Positions 24,816 through 32,987 of a DNA stretch of 42,415 bases are shown here, piece after piece. The notes below the pieces were generated by a model, which was not told the DNA's origin, did not search any database, and was given only the letters and a program-made list of their open reading frames with translations. The stretch covers positions 1 to 42,415 of the forward strand of contig CAQWMM010000014.1 of assembly GCA_948907985.1 (NCBI GenBank). Reading direction: 5' to 3'. The position numbers and the translations under genes were made by a program. Every line of letters begins with the position of its first letter. Within the stretch, counting starts at the first letter, position 1. The stretch comes from an uncultured Bacillota bacterium (GTDB taxonomy: Bacteria > Bacillota > Dehalobacteriia > UBA4068 > UBA4997).

Positions 24816-25241
24816 TTGGCGAAGAATGTCGTAGCAGTTATTAAGCTGCAGATTCCAGCCGGTAAAGCAAACCCTGCGCCGCCGGTCGGCCCGGCTTTGG
24901 GCCAGCATGGCGTCAACATTATGGGCTTTTGTAAGGAGTTTAATGAAAGAACCAAGAATGACGCGGGTATGATCATTCCTGCCGAAATTTCGGTTTATGA
25001 GGATCGTTCCTTTACTTTTGTGCTGAAAACTCCGCCGGCCGCAATTTTGCTGAAAAAGGCGGCTGGTATTGAAACTGCCTCTGGCGAGCCGAACAAGAAA
25101 AAGGTTGGCAAGGTTACCAGAGCACAGGTTCAGGCTATTGCTGAGCAGAAAATGCCCGACTTAAACGCTGCATCTGTGGATGCCGCCATGCGTATGGTGG
25201 AAGGCACAGCGCGCAGCATGGGCATTACGATTGCTGACTAA
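24816..25241 (+). CDS. rplK: 50S ribosomal protein L11
   Basis: The 141-residue L11 of the GTPase-associated centre. The TTG at 24816 gives MAKNVVAVIKLQIPAGKANPAPPVGPALGQHGVNIM, with GGAGG 8 nt upstream; an in-frame GTG at 24807 lies inside the ribosome binding site and is rejected. The RNA-binding C-terminal half (GKVTRAQVQAIAEQKMPDLNAASVDAAMRMVEGTARSMGI) is complete. rplA follows after 63 nt. Confidence 0.97.
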   Translation: MAKNVVAVIKLQIPAGKANPAPPVGPALGQHGVNIMGFCKEFNERTKNDAGMIIPAEISVYEDRSFTFVLKTPPAAILLKKAAGIETASGEPNKKKVGKVTRAQVQAIAEQKMPDLNAASVDAAMRMVEGTARSMGITIAD

Positions 25242-25304
25242 ACGGGATTTTGCATTAAGTGGGAGGCTTTTTTAGGCCGTTATACCACCAAGGAGGTTTG
25301 AGAT

Positions 25305-26003
25305 ATGCCAAAACATGGCAAAAAATATAGTGATATTGTTAAAAGCTATGATTTAACCAAAATTTATGAGGTTGAAGAGGCTATCAGCCTGGTTAAAAAG
25401 AATGCCAAGGCTAAGTTTGACGAAACAATCGAAGTGGCTGTTCGCCTGAACCTGGACCCCAGACAGTCTGACCAGCAGATCCGCGGCGCTGTGGTGCTGC
25501 CTAACGGCACCGGCGTTACCAGACGGGTTTTGGTTTTTGCCAAAGGCGATAAGGTTAAAGAGGCCGAGGCTGCCGGTGCGGATTATGTTGGCTCGGAAGA
25601 GCTGGTTACCAAAATCCAGGGCGGCTGGTTTGACTTTGATGTGGCTATTGCTACCCCGGATATGATGGGCGTGGTTGGCCGGATTGGCCGTTTGCTCGGC
25701 CCCAAGGGCCTGATGCCGAACCCTAAAACCGGCACGGTAACCATGGATGTTACCAAGGCGGTTGCGGAAGTTAAGGCCGGCAAAATTGAGTACCGTCTGG
25801 ACAAAGCCGCTAACGTACATGCGCGCATTGGCAAGGCGTCGTTCTCTGTTGACAAACTGGTGGAGAATTATCTGACGCTGGTTGATACTCTGATTAAGGT
25901 TAAACCGGCGGCGGCTAAGGGCCAGTATATTAAAAATATTTCGGTAACTTCGACAATGAGCCCGGCGGTGCGCATTAACGTACTGAAACCTTTGGGCAAA
26001 TAA
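25305..26003 (+). CDS. rplA: 50S ribosomal protein L1
   Basis: The 232-residue L1 forms the mobile stalk near the E site and is the usual translational repressor of its operon. MPKHGKKYSDIVKSYD, the DPRQSDQQIRGAVVLPNGTG stretch, DVAIATPDMMGVVGRIGRLLGPKGLMPNPKTGTVT and FSVDKLVENY are all conserved. AAGGAGG precedes the ATG. The leader before rplK is the likeliest place for its feedback binding. Confidence 0.98.
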   Translation: MPKHGKKYSDIVKSYDLTKIYEVEEAISLVKKNAKAKFDETIEVAVRLNLDPRQSDQQIRGAVVLPNGTGVTRRVLVFAKGDKVKEAEAAGADYVGSEELVTKIQGGWFDFDVAIATPDMMGVVGRIGRLLGPKGLMPNPKTGTVTMDVTKAVAEVKAGKIEYRLDKAANVHARIGKASFSVDKLVENYLTLVDTLIKVKPAAAKGQYIKNISVTSTMSPAVRINVLKPLGK

Positions 26004-26039
26004 GGCTGAAGTTTCAATTAGTAAAATTTAATAAACTCT

Positions 26040-26155
26040 TTGCCCAAGACAGTAGGTGCGCTACGCTTAAACGCCTTTCGGCGGCCAACCGAGGCAGAGG
26101 CTTGGCGTTATTTCGCGCTTTTCGGCTCTCTGTTTCGGCAGGGAGCTTTGTTAAT
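26040..26155 (+). ncRNA. Ribosomal protein L10 leader RNA
   Basis: The region between rplA and rplJ carries the conserved L10-leader core: CCAAGACAGTAGGTGCG near 26043, a GCC-TTTC-GGC hairpin, and CCGAGGCAGAGGCTTGG further on. It ends in a GCTCTCTG/CAGGGAGC hairpin (about 26125-26147) followed by a T-rich stretch. In Firmicutes this leader binds the L10-(L12)4 complex to control rplJL. An open frame runs through it but is not the real L10 start. Confidence 0.8.
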
Positions 26156-26192
26156 TTTTATATTAACTAAACGGAATAAGGAGGTGTTGGAG

Positions 26193-26744
26193 TTGTCTAA
26201 AAAACCGCAGATGATTGAGAAAGAAGAACAGGTTGCTCAGTTGCAGGAATGGCTGAAAGAAAACGCCGCTGTGGTTCTGGCTGATTACCGCGGCCTGACC
26301 GTGGCCGAGGATACCGCTTTGCGCAGCGAACTGCGTAAAAATGAAATCGGCTACCATGTGGCTAAAAATACTTTGATCAAACGCGCGGCCAACAATTTGG
26401 AAATTACCGACCTGGACGAATATCTGAACGGCCCAACGGCGCTGGCTTATGCTGCCGATCCGGTTGCTGTAACCAAAATTTTGGCTAAATTTGCCGAGGA
26501 ACACAAGGCTTTGGAGTTGAAAGCCGGCCTGGTAGACGGCAAGTTTGTTAACGCCGAGGAAATTCAGGCGTTGGCTAAAATGCCCAGCCGCGAGGTTCTG
26601 TTGGGACGCTTTATGGGTTCCATTCAGTCCGCTTTGTATGGCTTTGTGCGTGCTGTTGACGCGATTAAGACTAAAAAAGAAAACGGCGAGCCTTTAGTTG
26701 CCGCTGCTCCGGCTGAAGCTGCTGAGGCTCCGGCTGCTGAATAA
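26193..26744 (+). CDS. rplJ: 50S ribosomal protein L10
   Basis: L10 anchors the L7/L12 stalk. The frame is open well upstream, but AAGGAGGTG (26178-26186) sits 7 nt before the TTG at 26193, giving MSKKPQMIEKEEQVAQLQEWLKENAAVVLADYRGLTVAEDTALR and 183 residues. VAKNTLIKRAANN and LLGRFMGSIQSALYGFVRAVDAI are conserved. The tail is A/E/P-rich. The extra upstream codons lie within the L10 leader and are not coding. Confidence 0.95.
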   Translation: MSKKPQMIEKEEQVAQLQEWLKENAAVVLADYRGLTVAEDTALRSELRKNEIGYHVAKNTLIKRAANNLEITDLDEYLNGPTALAYAADPVAVTKILAKFAEEHKALELKAGLVDGKFVNAEEIQALAKMPSREVLLGRFMGSIQSALYGFVRAVDAIKTKKENGEPLVAAAPAEAAEAPAAE

Positions 26745-26801
26745 GCAAAAAATATCCTAAACATCATAAAAAATAAAATAAGACGAGAGGTGTAAATTCC
26801 C

Positions 26802-27173
26802 ATGACTAAAATTGAAGAAATTATGCAGGCCATTGAGGAAATGACTATTCTGGAATTGAATGACCTGGTTAAAGCTATGGAAGAAAAATTTGGCGTAAGC
26901 GCTGCTCCGGTTGCTGTTGGCGTTGTTGCTGCTGAAGGCGCTGCTCCGGCCGCTGCTGAACAGAGCGAGTTTGACGTTATTCTGACCGGCGCCGGTGAGA
27001 AGAAAGTTAACGTTATCAAGGCTGTTCGCGAGATTACCGGTTTGGGCCTGAAAGAGGCTAAGGCTTTGGTTGACGAAGCTCCGAAGCCGATTAAAGAGAA
27101 GGTTTCCAAGGAAGAGGCCGAGGCTGCCAAGGCTAAACTGGAAGAAGCTGGCGCTTCTGTTGAAATGAAATAG
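26802..27173 (+). CDS. rplL: 50S ribosomal protein L7/L12
   Basis: The 123-residue stalk protein has the N-terminal dimerisation helices (MTKIEEIMQAIEEMTILELNDLVKAMEEKFGVSAA), an alanine-rich hinge, and the C-terminal factor-binding domain (EFDVILTGAGEKKVNVIKAVREITGLGLKEAKALVDEAPKPIKEKVSKEEAEAAKAKLEEAGASVEMK). A strong terminator follows where rpoB would normally begin. Confidence 0.98.
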   Translation: MTKIEEIMQAIEEMTILELNDLVKAMEEKFGVSAAPVAVGVVAAEGAAPAAAEQSEFDVILTGAGEKKVNVIKAVREITGLGLKEAKALVDEAPKPIKEKVSKEEAEAAKAKLEEAGASVEMK

Positions 27174-27190
27174 TAATTCATTTTAATATC

Positions 27191-27232
27191 AATAGACCAT
27201 TGAGAGTAAAACTTTCAATGGTCTATTTTTTT
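27191..27232 (+). terminator. Terminator after rplL
   Basis: A perfect 13-bp stem, AATAGACCATTGA (27191-27203) with TCAATGGTCTATT (27215-27227), followed by a T-run. It ends the ribosomal operon without rpoBC. Confidence 0.96.
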
Positions 27233-27247
27233 AGGAACAACAGTGGG

Positions 27248-27272
27248 CCACCCTTCCCTTGAAAAAGGGTGG
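27248..27272. repeat. Small intergenic hairpin after rplL
   Basis: CCACCCTT (27248-27255) pairs with AAGGGTGG (27265-27272), loop of 9. It lacks a T-run and resembles the second half of the double-hairpin repeat at 24561. Confidence 0.5.
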
Positions 27273-27281
27273 CGATTGTTA

Positions 27282-27310
27282 TTGCACTTTATTTTTATTT
27301 ATGATATAAT
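27282..27310 (+). promoter_or_regulatory. Promoter for LCP2-radC(-dnaE)
   Basis: TTGCAC (27282-27287), 17-nt spacer, perfect TATAAT (27305-27310) with extended TG at 27302-27303. Confidence 0.85.
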
Positions 27311-27358
27311 TAATAAGTATAATATTTTATAGTTACTTAGGAAAGGATTTAGGCGCTG

Positions 27359-28336
27359 ATGGCTAAAAAAGAGAAAACGGTAAACGCTGAGGTTCCGCAA
27401 AAGGACCGCACCGGTTGTTTGTTGAAGATAATTATTTTTTTGCTGGTTGTGTTGGTGCTGGCTTTGTGCGGCCTGCATTTTTATATGCAGCGCTCTATTG
27501 AACAGCTGGTGCCGGAACGCCCGGAGGAGGAAGAATATTCGCGCGGGCGGATTAATGTCTTGGTGGTGGGCACCGACGCGGAAGAATATGACGTCGGCCG
27601 GGCGGATAGTATTATTATTTTCAATCTGGATCTGGATAACAAGCGGGTTTACGCTCTTTCCATTCCGCGGGACAGCCGGGTGGATATTCCCGGTTATAAG
27701 AACAAAACCAAGATTAACCACTCTTACGCTTACGGCGGTATTGACCTGACTATTGATACGGTGGAAAATCTGTTGGGCGTACCGATTGATTATTATGCCG
27801 TAACCAATTTCGCCGGCTTTGAGGATATTGTGGATACCATTGGCGGGGTTTATATCGATGTGCCGATTCGGATGCGTACCCACACCTGGTACGGCGATAT
27901 TGATTTACAGCCGGGCTATCAGCTGTTGGACGCCAAGCAGGCTTTGGGCTTTGTGCGTTATCGTTATGACGCCGGCGGCGATATTTCGCGCGGGCAGCGC
28001 CAGCAGCAGTTTTTGAAAGCGGTCTTTAAACGGGTGGTGGAGCCGCAAAACGTTATTAAACTGCCTACGCTGATACCGCAGATTATGGAGCAGGTGGAAA
28101 CCGACTTTTCGGTTGCGGATTTGTTGGCGCTGGTGGATTTGTTCAAAGATGTTAATTTGGAGGATGCTTTTGTCAGCGAGAGCGTGGCCGGGCACTCTCA
28201 GACTATCAGCGGCGGCAGCTATTGGATTATCGACGAAGAAGCCCTGCCGGAAACTATTCAGCGGATTTTCTATGCTGTACCGGAGCCGGAAGAAGAGCAG
28301 GAGCAGGATCTGGCGGCGCAGCAGGGGGATGCTTAG
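27359..28336 (+). CDS. LytR-CpsA-Psr family protein (second LCP)
   Basis: The 325-residue protein has a basic N-terminus, one membrane helix (about residues 22-43) and an LCP domain with LVVGTDAEEYDVGRADSIIIFNLD, SIPRDSRVDIPGYKNKTKINHSYAYGG, DYYAVTNFAGFEDIVDTIGGV and QALGFVRYRYD. The acidic Glu/Gln-rich tail differs from LCP1 at 349. Like other LCP proteins it probably attaches polymers to peptidoglycan; division of labour between the two copies is unknown. The stop codon is directly followed by the radC start. Confidence 0.93.
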   Translation: MAKKEKTVNAEVPQKDRTGCLLKIIIFLLVVLVLALCGLHFYMQRSIEQLVPERPEEEEYSRGRINVLVVGTDAEEYDVGRADSIIIFNLDLDNKRVYALSIPRDSRVDIPGYKNKTKINHSYAYGGIDLTIDTVENLLGVPIDYYAVTNFAGFEDIVDTIGGVYIDVPIRMRTHTWYGDIDLQPGYQLLDAKQALGFVRYRYDAGGDISRGQRQQQFLKAVFKRVVEPQNVIKLPTLIPQIMEQVETDFSVADLLALVDLFKDVNLEDAFVSESVAGHSQTISGGSYWIIDEEALPETIQRIFYAVPEPEEEQEQDLAAQQGDA

Positions 28337-29065
28337 ATGGCGTCGGATAATATTCATAAAAACCATCGACAGCGAATGCGCGCCAAAGTTTTGCGCGCAG
28401 GCCTGGATTCGCTTAGCGACCACGAGGTTTTGGAGGTGCTGCTTTATTATGCGCTGCCCCGCCGGGATACCAATACGCTGGCGCATCAACTGTTGGAGCA
28501 TTATGGTTCGCTGGCCGGCGTGTTAGATGCCGCGCCCCGGGATTTGGCTAAACAGCCCGGTTTGGGAGAAAATTCAGCCTTTTTACTGCATTTTGCCAGT
28601 CAGCTGACGGCGCGCTATCAGCAGAGCAAGAACCGTTCGCGTCCGGTATACGGTTCTACTTATGCTTTTGAGAGTTACGTCGCATCGCTGTTTTGTTCCG
28701 AAGTGCGGGAGGTCGCTTATCTGCTGTGCCTGGATAAGGGGCGGCACCTGACCAGCGCCGTTAAGCTGGCGGAAGGTTCGCAGGACTATGTGGCGGTAGA
28801 CGTTCGGGACGTGGTGCGTCTGGCGCTTAGCTATTCGGCTGAAAGTGTGGTGTTGGCTCATAATCACCCCGGCGGTATAAGCCGCCCCAGCAATGACGAT
28901 TTGGATTTGACTTTGGCTTGTATTTCTGCCCTAAAGCTGCTTGGTATTGAGTTGCTGGACCATTTGATTGTCTGCAACGGTACCTGTTTCAGCTTTGTGG
29001 CGTACGGTTATATGGCGGCTTTGCTCAACAAGCTGGAACAATCGAAGCAAAGCGCTAAAAAATAA
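28337..29065 (+). CDS. radC: RadC family JAMM-domain protein
   Basis: The 242-residue protein has the RadC layout: a helix-hairpin-helix-like N-terminal part (LAKQPGLGENSAFLLHFASQL) and the MPN/JAMM metalloprotease-like domain. The JAMM metal motif is HNHPGGISRPSNDD, with a conserved glutamate upstream (FCSEVREVAYLLCLD region). The name reflects an early link to DNA repair that was later questioned; the true function is unsettled. The ATG abuts the LCP2 stop, so they are co-translated. Confidence 0.92.
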   Translation: MASDNIHKNHRQRMRAKVLRAGLDSLSDHEVLEVLLYYALPRRDTNTLAHQLLEHYGSLAGVLDAAPRDLAKQPGLGENSAFLLHFASQLTARYQQSKNRSRPVYGSTYAFESYVASLFCSEVREVAYLLCLDKGRHLTSAVKLAEGSQDYVAVDVRDVVRLALSYSAESVVLAHNHPGGISRPSNDDLDLTLACISALKLLGIELLDHLIVCNGTCFSFVAYGYMAALLNKLEQSKQSAKK

Positions 29066-29077
29066 TGGAGATATAAA

Positions 29078-32000
29078 ATGGTACAATTTGTGCATTTACA
29101 TAATCACAGCGAGTATTCGCTGCTGGACGGCGCGGCGCGTATTAAGGAATTGGTGGCCAAAAGCGCCGCTTTGGGTATGCCGGCGGTGGCTGTAACCGAC
29201 CATGGCAATATGTTCGGCGTGCTGAAGCTTTATGAGGAATGTAAAAAGGTGAGCAAGGAGCGCGCGGCCGAGGGGCTGCCGGGCATTAAGCCGGTGATCG
29301 GCTGCGAGTTCTATGTGGCGCCTCGTTCGCGTTTTCTGAAAGAGGGCAAGGAGGATAAAAGCACCTATCACCTGGTTCTGTTGGCCGAGAACCAGCAGGG
29401 CTACCGCAATCTTTGTAAACTTAACGCTATTGCCTATCTGGAGGGTTTTTATTATAAGCCGCGCATTGACCGGGAGGTGCTGCGCCAGCACAGCGAGGGG
29501 TTGATTTGTCTTTCGGCCTGCCTGGCTGGCGAGGTTATTCAGGCGTTGCTGGATAACGACAAGGAACAGGCCTATGCAGTGGCCCAGGAATATCTGGATA
29601 TTTTTGACCGCGATCACTATTTTATTGAATTGCAGGATCATGGTTTGGACGAGCAGCGGTTGACTAATCCGCTGCTAATTCAGCTGGCCCATGATCTGAA
29701 TATCGGCCTGGTTTGCACCAACGACTGCCATTATATCAATCGCGAGGACGCCGACTGGCACGATATTTTGCTTTGTGTGCAGACCGGCCGCCTGCGCAGT
29801 GATCCGATGCGGATGCGGTTCCCCAACAGCGAATTTTATTTGAAATCCCCGGAGGAGATGCAGCAGCTTTTTGGCGAGTATCCGGAGGCGCTGGCCAACA
29901 CGGTACGGATTGCCGAGCGCTGCCAGGTGAATTTGGATAAGCACGAAAAGGTGGATTTGCCGGTGGTGCAGGTGCCGGAGGGTTATAATCTGGAAACCTA
30001 TCTGCGCTATCTCTGCGAGGAGGGCATTAAAAAGCGTTATCCCGAGGTTACGCCGGAGCTGCGGGAGCGGCTGGAATACGAGTTGGATATTATTATTTCC
30101 ATGCGTTTCCCCGGTTATTTTCTGATTGTTTGGGATTTGATTAACTTCTGCCACCAAAACGGAATCCGCGTCGGCCCGGGGCGCGGTTCGGCGGCCGGCT
30201 CGCTGGTGGCCTATTCGCTGGGCATTACCAATATTGACCCGATCCGCTATAAACTGATTTTTGAACGCTTTTTGAACCCGGAGCGCGTCAGCATGCCGGA
30301 TATTGATACCGACTTTTGCGTGGTGCGCCGGGGCGAGGTTATCGACTATCTGGTGAGCAAATACGGCGAGGACAAAGTGGGCCAGATTGTAACCTTTGGT
30401 ACGATGAAGTCTAAACTGGTGGTGCGCGACGTTGGCCGGGCGCTGGACTTTCCCATTCCCGAGGTTAACAAAATTGCCAAGCTGATCCCCAACGACCTGA
30501 AAATGACGCTGCCCAAGGCGCTGAAAGAATCGGCGGAGCTGAAACAGATTTATGACGAGGACGAGCGGGTACGCGAGCTTTGGGACATCTCCATGAAGCT
30601 GGAGGGTATGCCCCGCCACACCGGCACGCACGCCGCGGGCGTGGTGATTTCGCCGGCGCCGGTGGTGGATTATATGCCCTGCTTTAAGGTAGGCGAGAAT
30701 ATCCTGACCACCCAGTTTGAAAAGGAGCAGGTGGAGGAGCAGGGTCTGGTTAAAATGGATATTTTGGGGCTGCGCACGCTGACGGTGATTGGCGACGCCC
30801 TGAATAATATCAAGCAAAGCTGCGGCCTTGATTTGGATATTGATAATATCCCGCTGGACGACGCGGAGGTTTACGCCATGCTCAGCGCCGGCGATACCGA
30901 CGGCGTGTTCCAGCTGGAAAGCGACGGTATGCGTACTTATCTGCGCGCCCTGCGCCCGGAACGTATTGAGGATATTATCGCTATGGTGGCGCTGTATCGC
31001 CCCGGCCCGCTGGAGGGCGGCATGGTCAGCGACTTTATCAAGCGTAAGCACGGCGAAACCAAGGTGGAATATCCCCACCCGATGCTGGAGCCGGTTTTGG
31101 CCGAAACCTACGGCGTGATGGTTTATCAGGAACAGATTATGCAGGTGGCCAGCACCATGGCCGGCTTTACGCTTGGTCAGGCCGACGAACTGCGCCGCGC
31201 CATGGGCAAAAAGAAAGCCGAAGTGTTGGCGGCCAAACGCAAGGATTTTCTGGCTGGGGCGGCCCAAAACGGCGTGGCGGAAAAAACGGCTAACGAAGTT
31301 TTCGATTTGATGGAGTTCTTCTCCGGCTATGGCTTTAACAAGAGCCATTCAGCGGCTTACGGTATCGTTACTTATCAAACCGCCTGGCTGCGTTGCCATT
31401 ATCCGGCGGAATATATGGCGGCGATTCTTACCAGCTTTATGGAGAACGCCGATAAGGTTACAACTTATATTGAGGCCTGCCGCAACGCCGGGCTGGAAAT
31501 TTTGCCGCCGGATATTAACCAGTCTTTCACCAATTTTTCGGTGCACGAGGGCAAGGTGCGCTTTGGCCTGGCGGCGATTAAAAACGTGGGCCGTGAGATT
31601 ATTAATCAGATTATTGAGGAGCGGCAAAAAGGCGGCGATTTTACCTCGCTGACGGATTTATGCAGTAGAATCAATGTTAACAAACGGATTTTGGAGGGTT
31701 TGATTCGCTCCGGCGCGCTGGACAGCCTGGGCGGCAAACGTTCGCAGTATCTGGCGGTTTATGAGCAGGCTTTGGAGTTGGGGCGGCGTTTTGCCGAACA
31801 GCAGGCTTCCCAGCAGATGTCGCTTTTTGATTTCGGTGTGGTGCAAACCCAGGCGGCGGAGGTGGAATTGCCCTCGATTCCCGAGTTGGACGCGATGGAT
31901 TTGCTGCGTATGGAAAAGGAAAGTATCGGCTTTTATGTCAGCGGCCACCCGCTGGATAAATATACCGAGCAGCTGAAACCGATTGTCAACCATCATTTGA

Positions 32001-32599
32001 CGGAACTGCCTAATCTGGCCGACCGTACTTTTCTGCGGGTGGCCGGGCTGGCTGTGCAGATTCAGAACCGCCTGACCAAAAAAGGCGACAGTATGGCGAT
32101 TTTTACGCTGGAGGATAAGCTGGCTAGCGTGCGCTGTGTGTGTTTCCCTAAGGCTTATGCCGAGGCGCGCCAATATCTGGCGGACGGCGTACCGGTTTTG
32201 GTGAACGGCCGTTTGCAGGTGGAGGACGAGGACCGGCTTTCGGTGATTGTGGATTCGGTCTTTGCGCTGGAGGGCATGGACTTTTTGGAGGCCCCGCGGG
32301 GGCAGGATTTGCCTAGAGGCCAGGCTGAAGAGAGCGGGGGGCGGTATCCGCGCCGCCGGCAGCAGGCGGAGCCGGCGGCTAAGCCGCACGCCACGGTTTA
32401 TGTGCGGGTGCCGGATTCTGGCTCGCTGGCCGAAATTCGGCGTTTGTCGGGGGGCAGGGCCGGCGCGCTGGAGGTTGTGCCGTACTATAACGATATTCGC
32501 CGTTATCAGCGGGGATTGGGACTGTTGGTGGATAATGAAACTATTGATTTATATAAAGTGCATTTTGGCGAAGAGAATGTGGTTATAAAAGTCCATTAG
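29078..32599 (+). CDS. dnaE: DNA polymerase III alpha subunit (DnaE)
   Basis: At 1173 residues this is a full-length DnaE. The PHP domain opens with FVHLHNHSEYSLLDGAARI and VAVTDHGNMFGV. The polymerase core has PDIDTDF carrying two catalytic aspartates and KMDILGLRTLTVI with the third. The GPGRGSAAGSLVAYSLGITNIDP, LYRPGPLEGGM and NKSHSAAYGIVTYQTAWLR motifs follow. The C-terminal OB-fold is at LRVAGLAVQIQNRLTKKGDSMAIFTLED, and a tail (ATVYVRVPDSGSLAEI onward) follows. In Firmicutes DnaE works beside PolC; polC is not in the window. GGAG precedes the ATG. It lies 12 nt after radC. Confidence 0.97.
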   Translation: MVQFVHLHNHSEYSLLDGAARIKELVAKSAALGMPAVAVTDHGNMFGVLKLYEECKKVSKERAAEGLPGIKPVIGCEFYVAPRSRFLKEGKEDKSTYHLVLLAENQQGYRNLCKLNAIAYLEGFYYKPRIDREVLRQHSEGLICLSACLAGEVIQALLDNDKEQAYAVAQEYLDIFDRDHYFIELQDHGLDEQRLTNPLLIQLAHDLNIGLVCTNDCHYINREDADWHDILLCVQTGRLRSDPMRMRFPNSEFYLKSPEEMQQLFGEYPEALANTVRIAERCQVNLDKHEKVDLPVVQVPEGYNLETYLRYLCEEGIKKRYPEVTPELRERLEYELDIIISMRFPGYFLIVWDLINFCHQNGIRVGPGRGSAAGSLVAYSLGITNIDPIRYKLIFERFLNPERVSMPDIDTDFCVVRRGEVIDYLVSKYGEDKVGQIVTFGTMKSKLVVRDVGRALDFPIPEVNKIAKLIPNDLKMTLPKALKESAELKQIYDEDERVRELWDISMKLEGMPRHTGTHAAGVVISPAPVVDYMPCFKVGENILTTQFEKEQVEEQGLVKMDILGLRTLTVIGDALNNIKQSCGLDLDIDNIPLDDAEVYAMLSAGDTDGVFQLESDGMRTYLRALRPERIEDIIAMVALYRPGPLEGGMVSDFIKRKHGETKVEYPHPMLEPVLAETYGVMVYQEQIMQVASTMAGFTLGQADELRRAMGKKKAEVLAAKRKDFLAGAAQNGVAEKTANEVFDLMEFFSGYGFNKSHSAAYGIVTYQTAWLRCHYPAEYMAAILTSFMENADKVTTYIEACRNAGLEILPPDINQSFTNFSVHEGKVRFGLAAIKNVGREIINQIIEERQKGGDFTSLTDLCSRINVNKRILEGLIRSGALDSLGGKRSQYLAVYEQALELGRRFAEQQASQQMSLFDFGVVQTQAAEVELPSIPELDAMDLLRMEKESIGFYVSGHPLDKYTEQLKPIVNHHLTELPNLADRTFLRVAGLAVQIQNRLTKKGDSMAIFTLEDKLASVRCVCFPKAYAEARQYLADGVPVLVNGRLQVEDEDRLSVIVDSVFALEGMDFLEAPRGQDLPRGQAEESGGRYPRRRQQAEPAAKPHATVYVRVPDSGSLAEIRRLSGGRAGALEVVPYYNDIRRYQRGLGLLVDNETIDLYKVHFGEENVVIKVH

Positions 32600-32603
32600 C
32601 AAC

Positions 32604-32653
32604 AAAAGCTCAATAGCGCTTTATCTGCTTTTCTAAAGCACTCTTGAACTTTT
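32604..32653 (+). repeat. Imperfect palindromic element, copy 2 (after dnaE)
   Basis: AAAAGCTCAATAGCGCTTTA (32604-32623) and TAAAGCACTCTTGAACTTTT (32634-32653) are inverted repeats matching at 17 of 20 positions. The element starts 4 nt after the dnaE stop. The three mismatches are the same ones seen in the copy after tuf (22949-23071). Confidence 0.75.
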
Positions 32654-32694
32654 ATATATAAGCACAGCGCGCTTTTATTATAAATATATAACTC

Positions 32695-32723
32695 TTGATT
32701 TTCCTATATTAAAGCGTTATAAT
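32695..32723 (+). promoter_or_regulatory. Promoter for the DUF1858 gene
   Basis: TTGATT (32695-32700), 17-nt spacer, perfect TATAAT (32718-32723), 52 nt before the ATG. Confidence 0.8.
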
Positions 32724-32775
32724 ATAAGCGTAATTTGGTAAAAATATTAAAAACTAAAAAATATGGAGGTTCATT

Positions 32776-32976
32776 ATGGCAGAATTAACTAAAGATATGG
32801 GTATTTTAGAGGTTGTGCAGCAATATCCGCAGACTGCGCCAATCTTTATGGATTTTGGTATGGGCTGTCTGGGCTGCGCCGCCGCACATTTTGAAAATAT
32901 CGAGCAGGGCGCCAGCGCGCATGGAATTGACGTTGACGCGCTGATGGTGGCTTTGAATAAGGCCGCGGCGGAGTAA
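32776..32976 (+). CDS. DUF1858 domain protein (CxxC disulfide-oxidoreductase type)
   Basis: A 66-residue protein, MAELTKDMGILEVVQQYPQ onward, matching the DUF1858 pattern: an N-terminal ILEVVQQYPQTAPIF helix, then GMGCLGCAAAHFENIEQGA with the CxxC pair, then a helix ending ALNKAAAE. This family occurs alone or fused to hybrid-cluster and ScdA/RIC-like proteins and is thought to have a redox or metal role. GGAGG lies 7 nt before the ATG. It has its own promoter and is followed 11 nt later by an EamA-type gene. Confidence 0.88.
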   Translation: MAELTKDMGILEVVQQYPQTAPIFMDFGMGCLGCAAAHFENIEQGASAHGIDVDALMVALNKAAAE

Positions 32977-32987
32977 AAAATGCCGTT

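Noticed and set aside
26040..26192. Extended N-terminus for L10 or a leader peptide
   Set aside because: The segment matches the conserved L10 leader RNA and the strong ribosome binding site places the start at 26193.
29675..31348. 557-codon minus-strand open frame opposite dnaE
   Set aside because: It mirrors the codon pattern of dnaE, is rich in H, Q, N and R with no domain, and has no ribosome binding site; dnaE is certain on the other strand.
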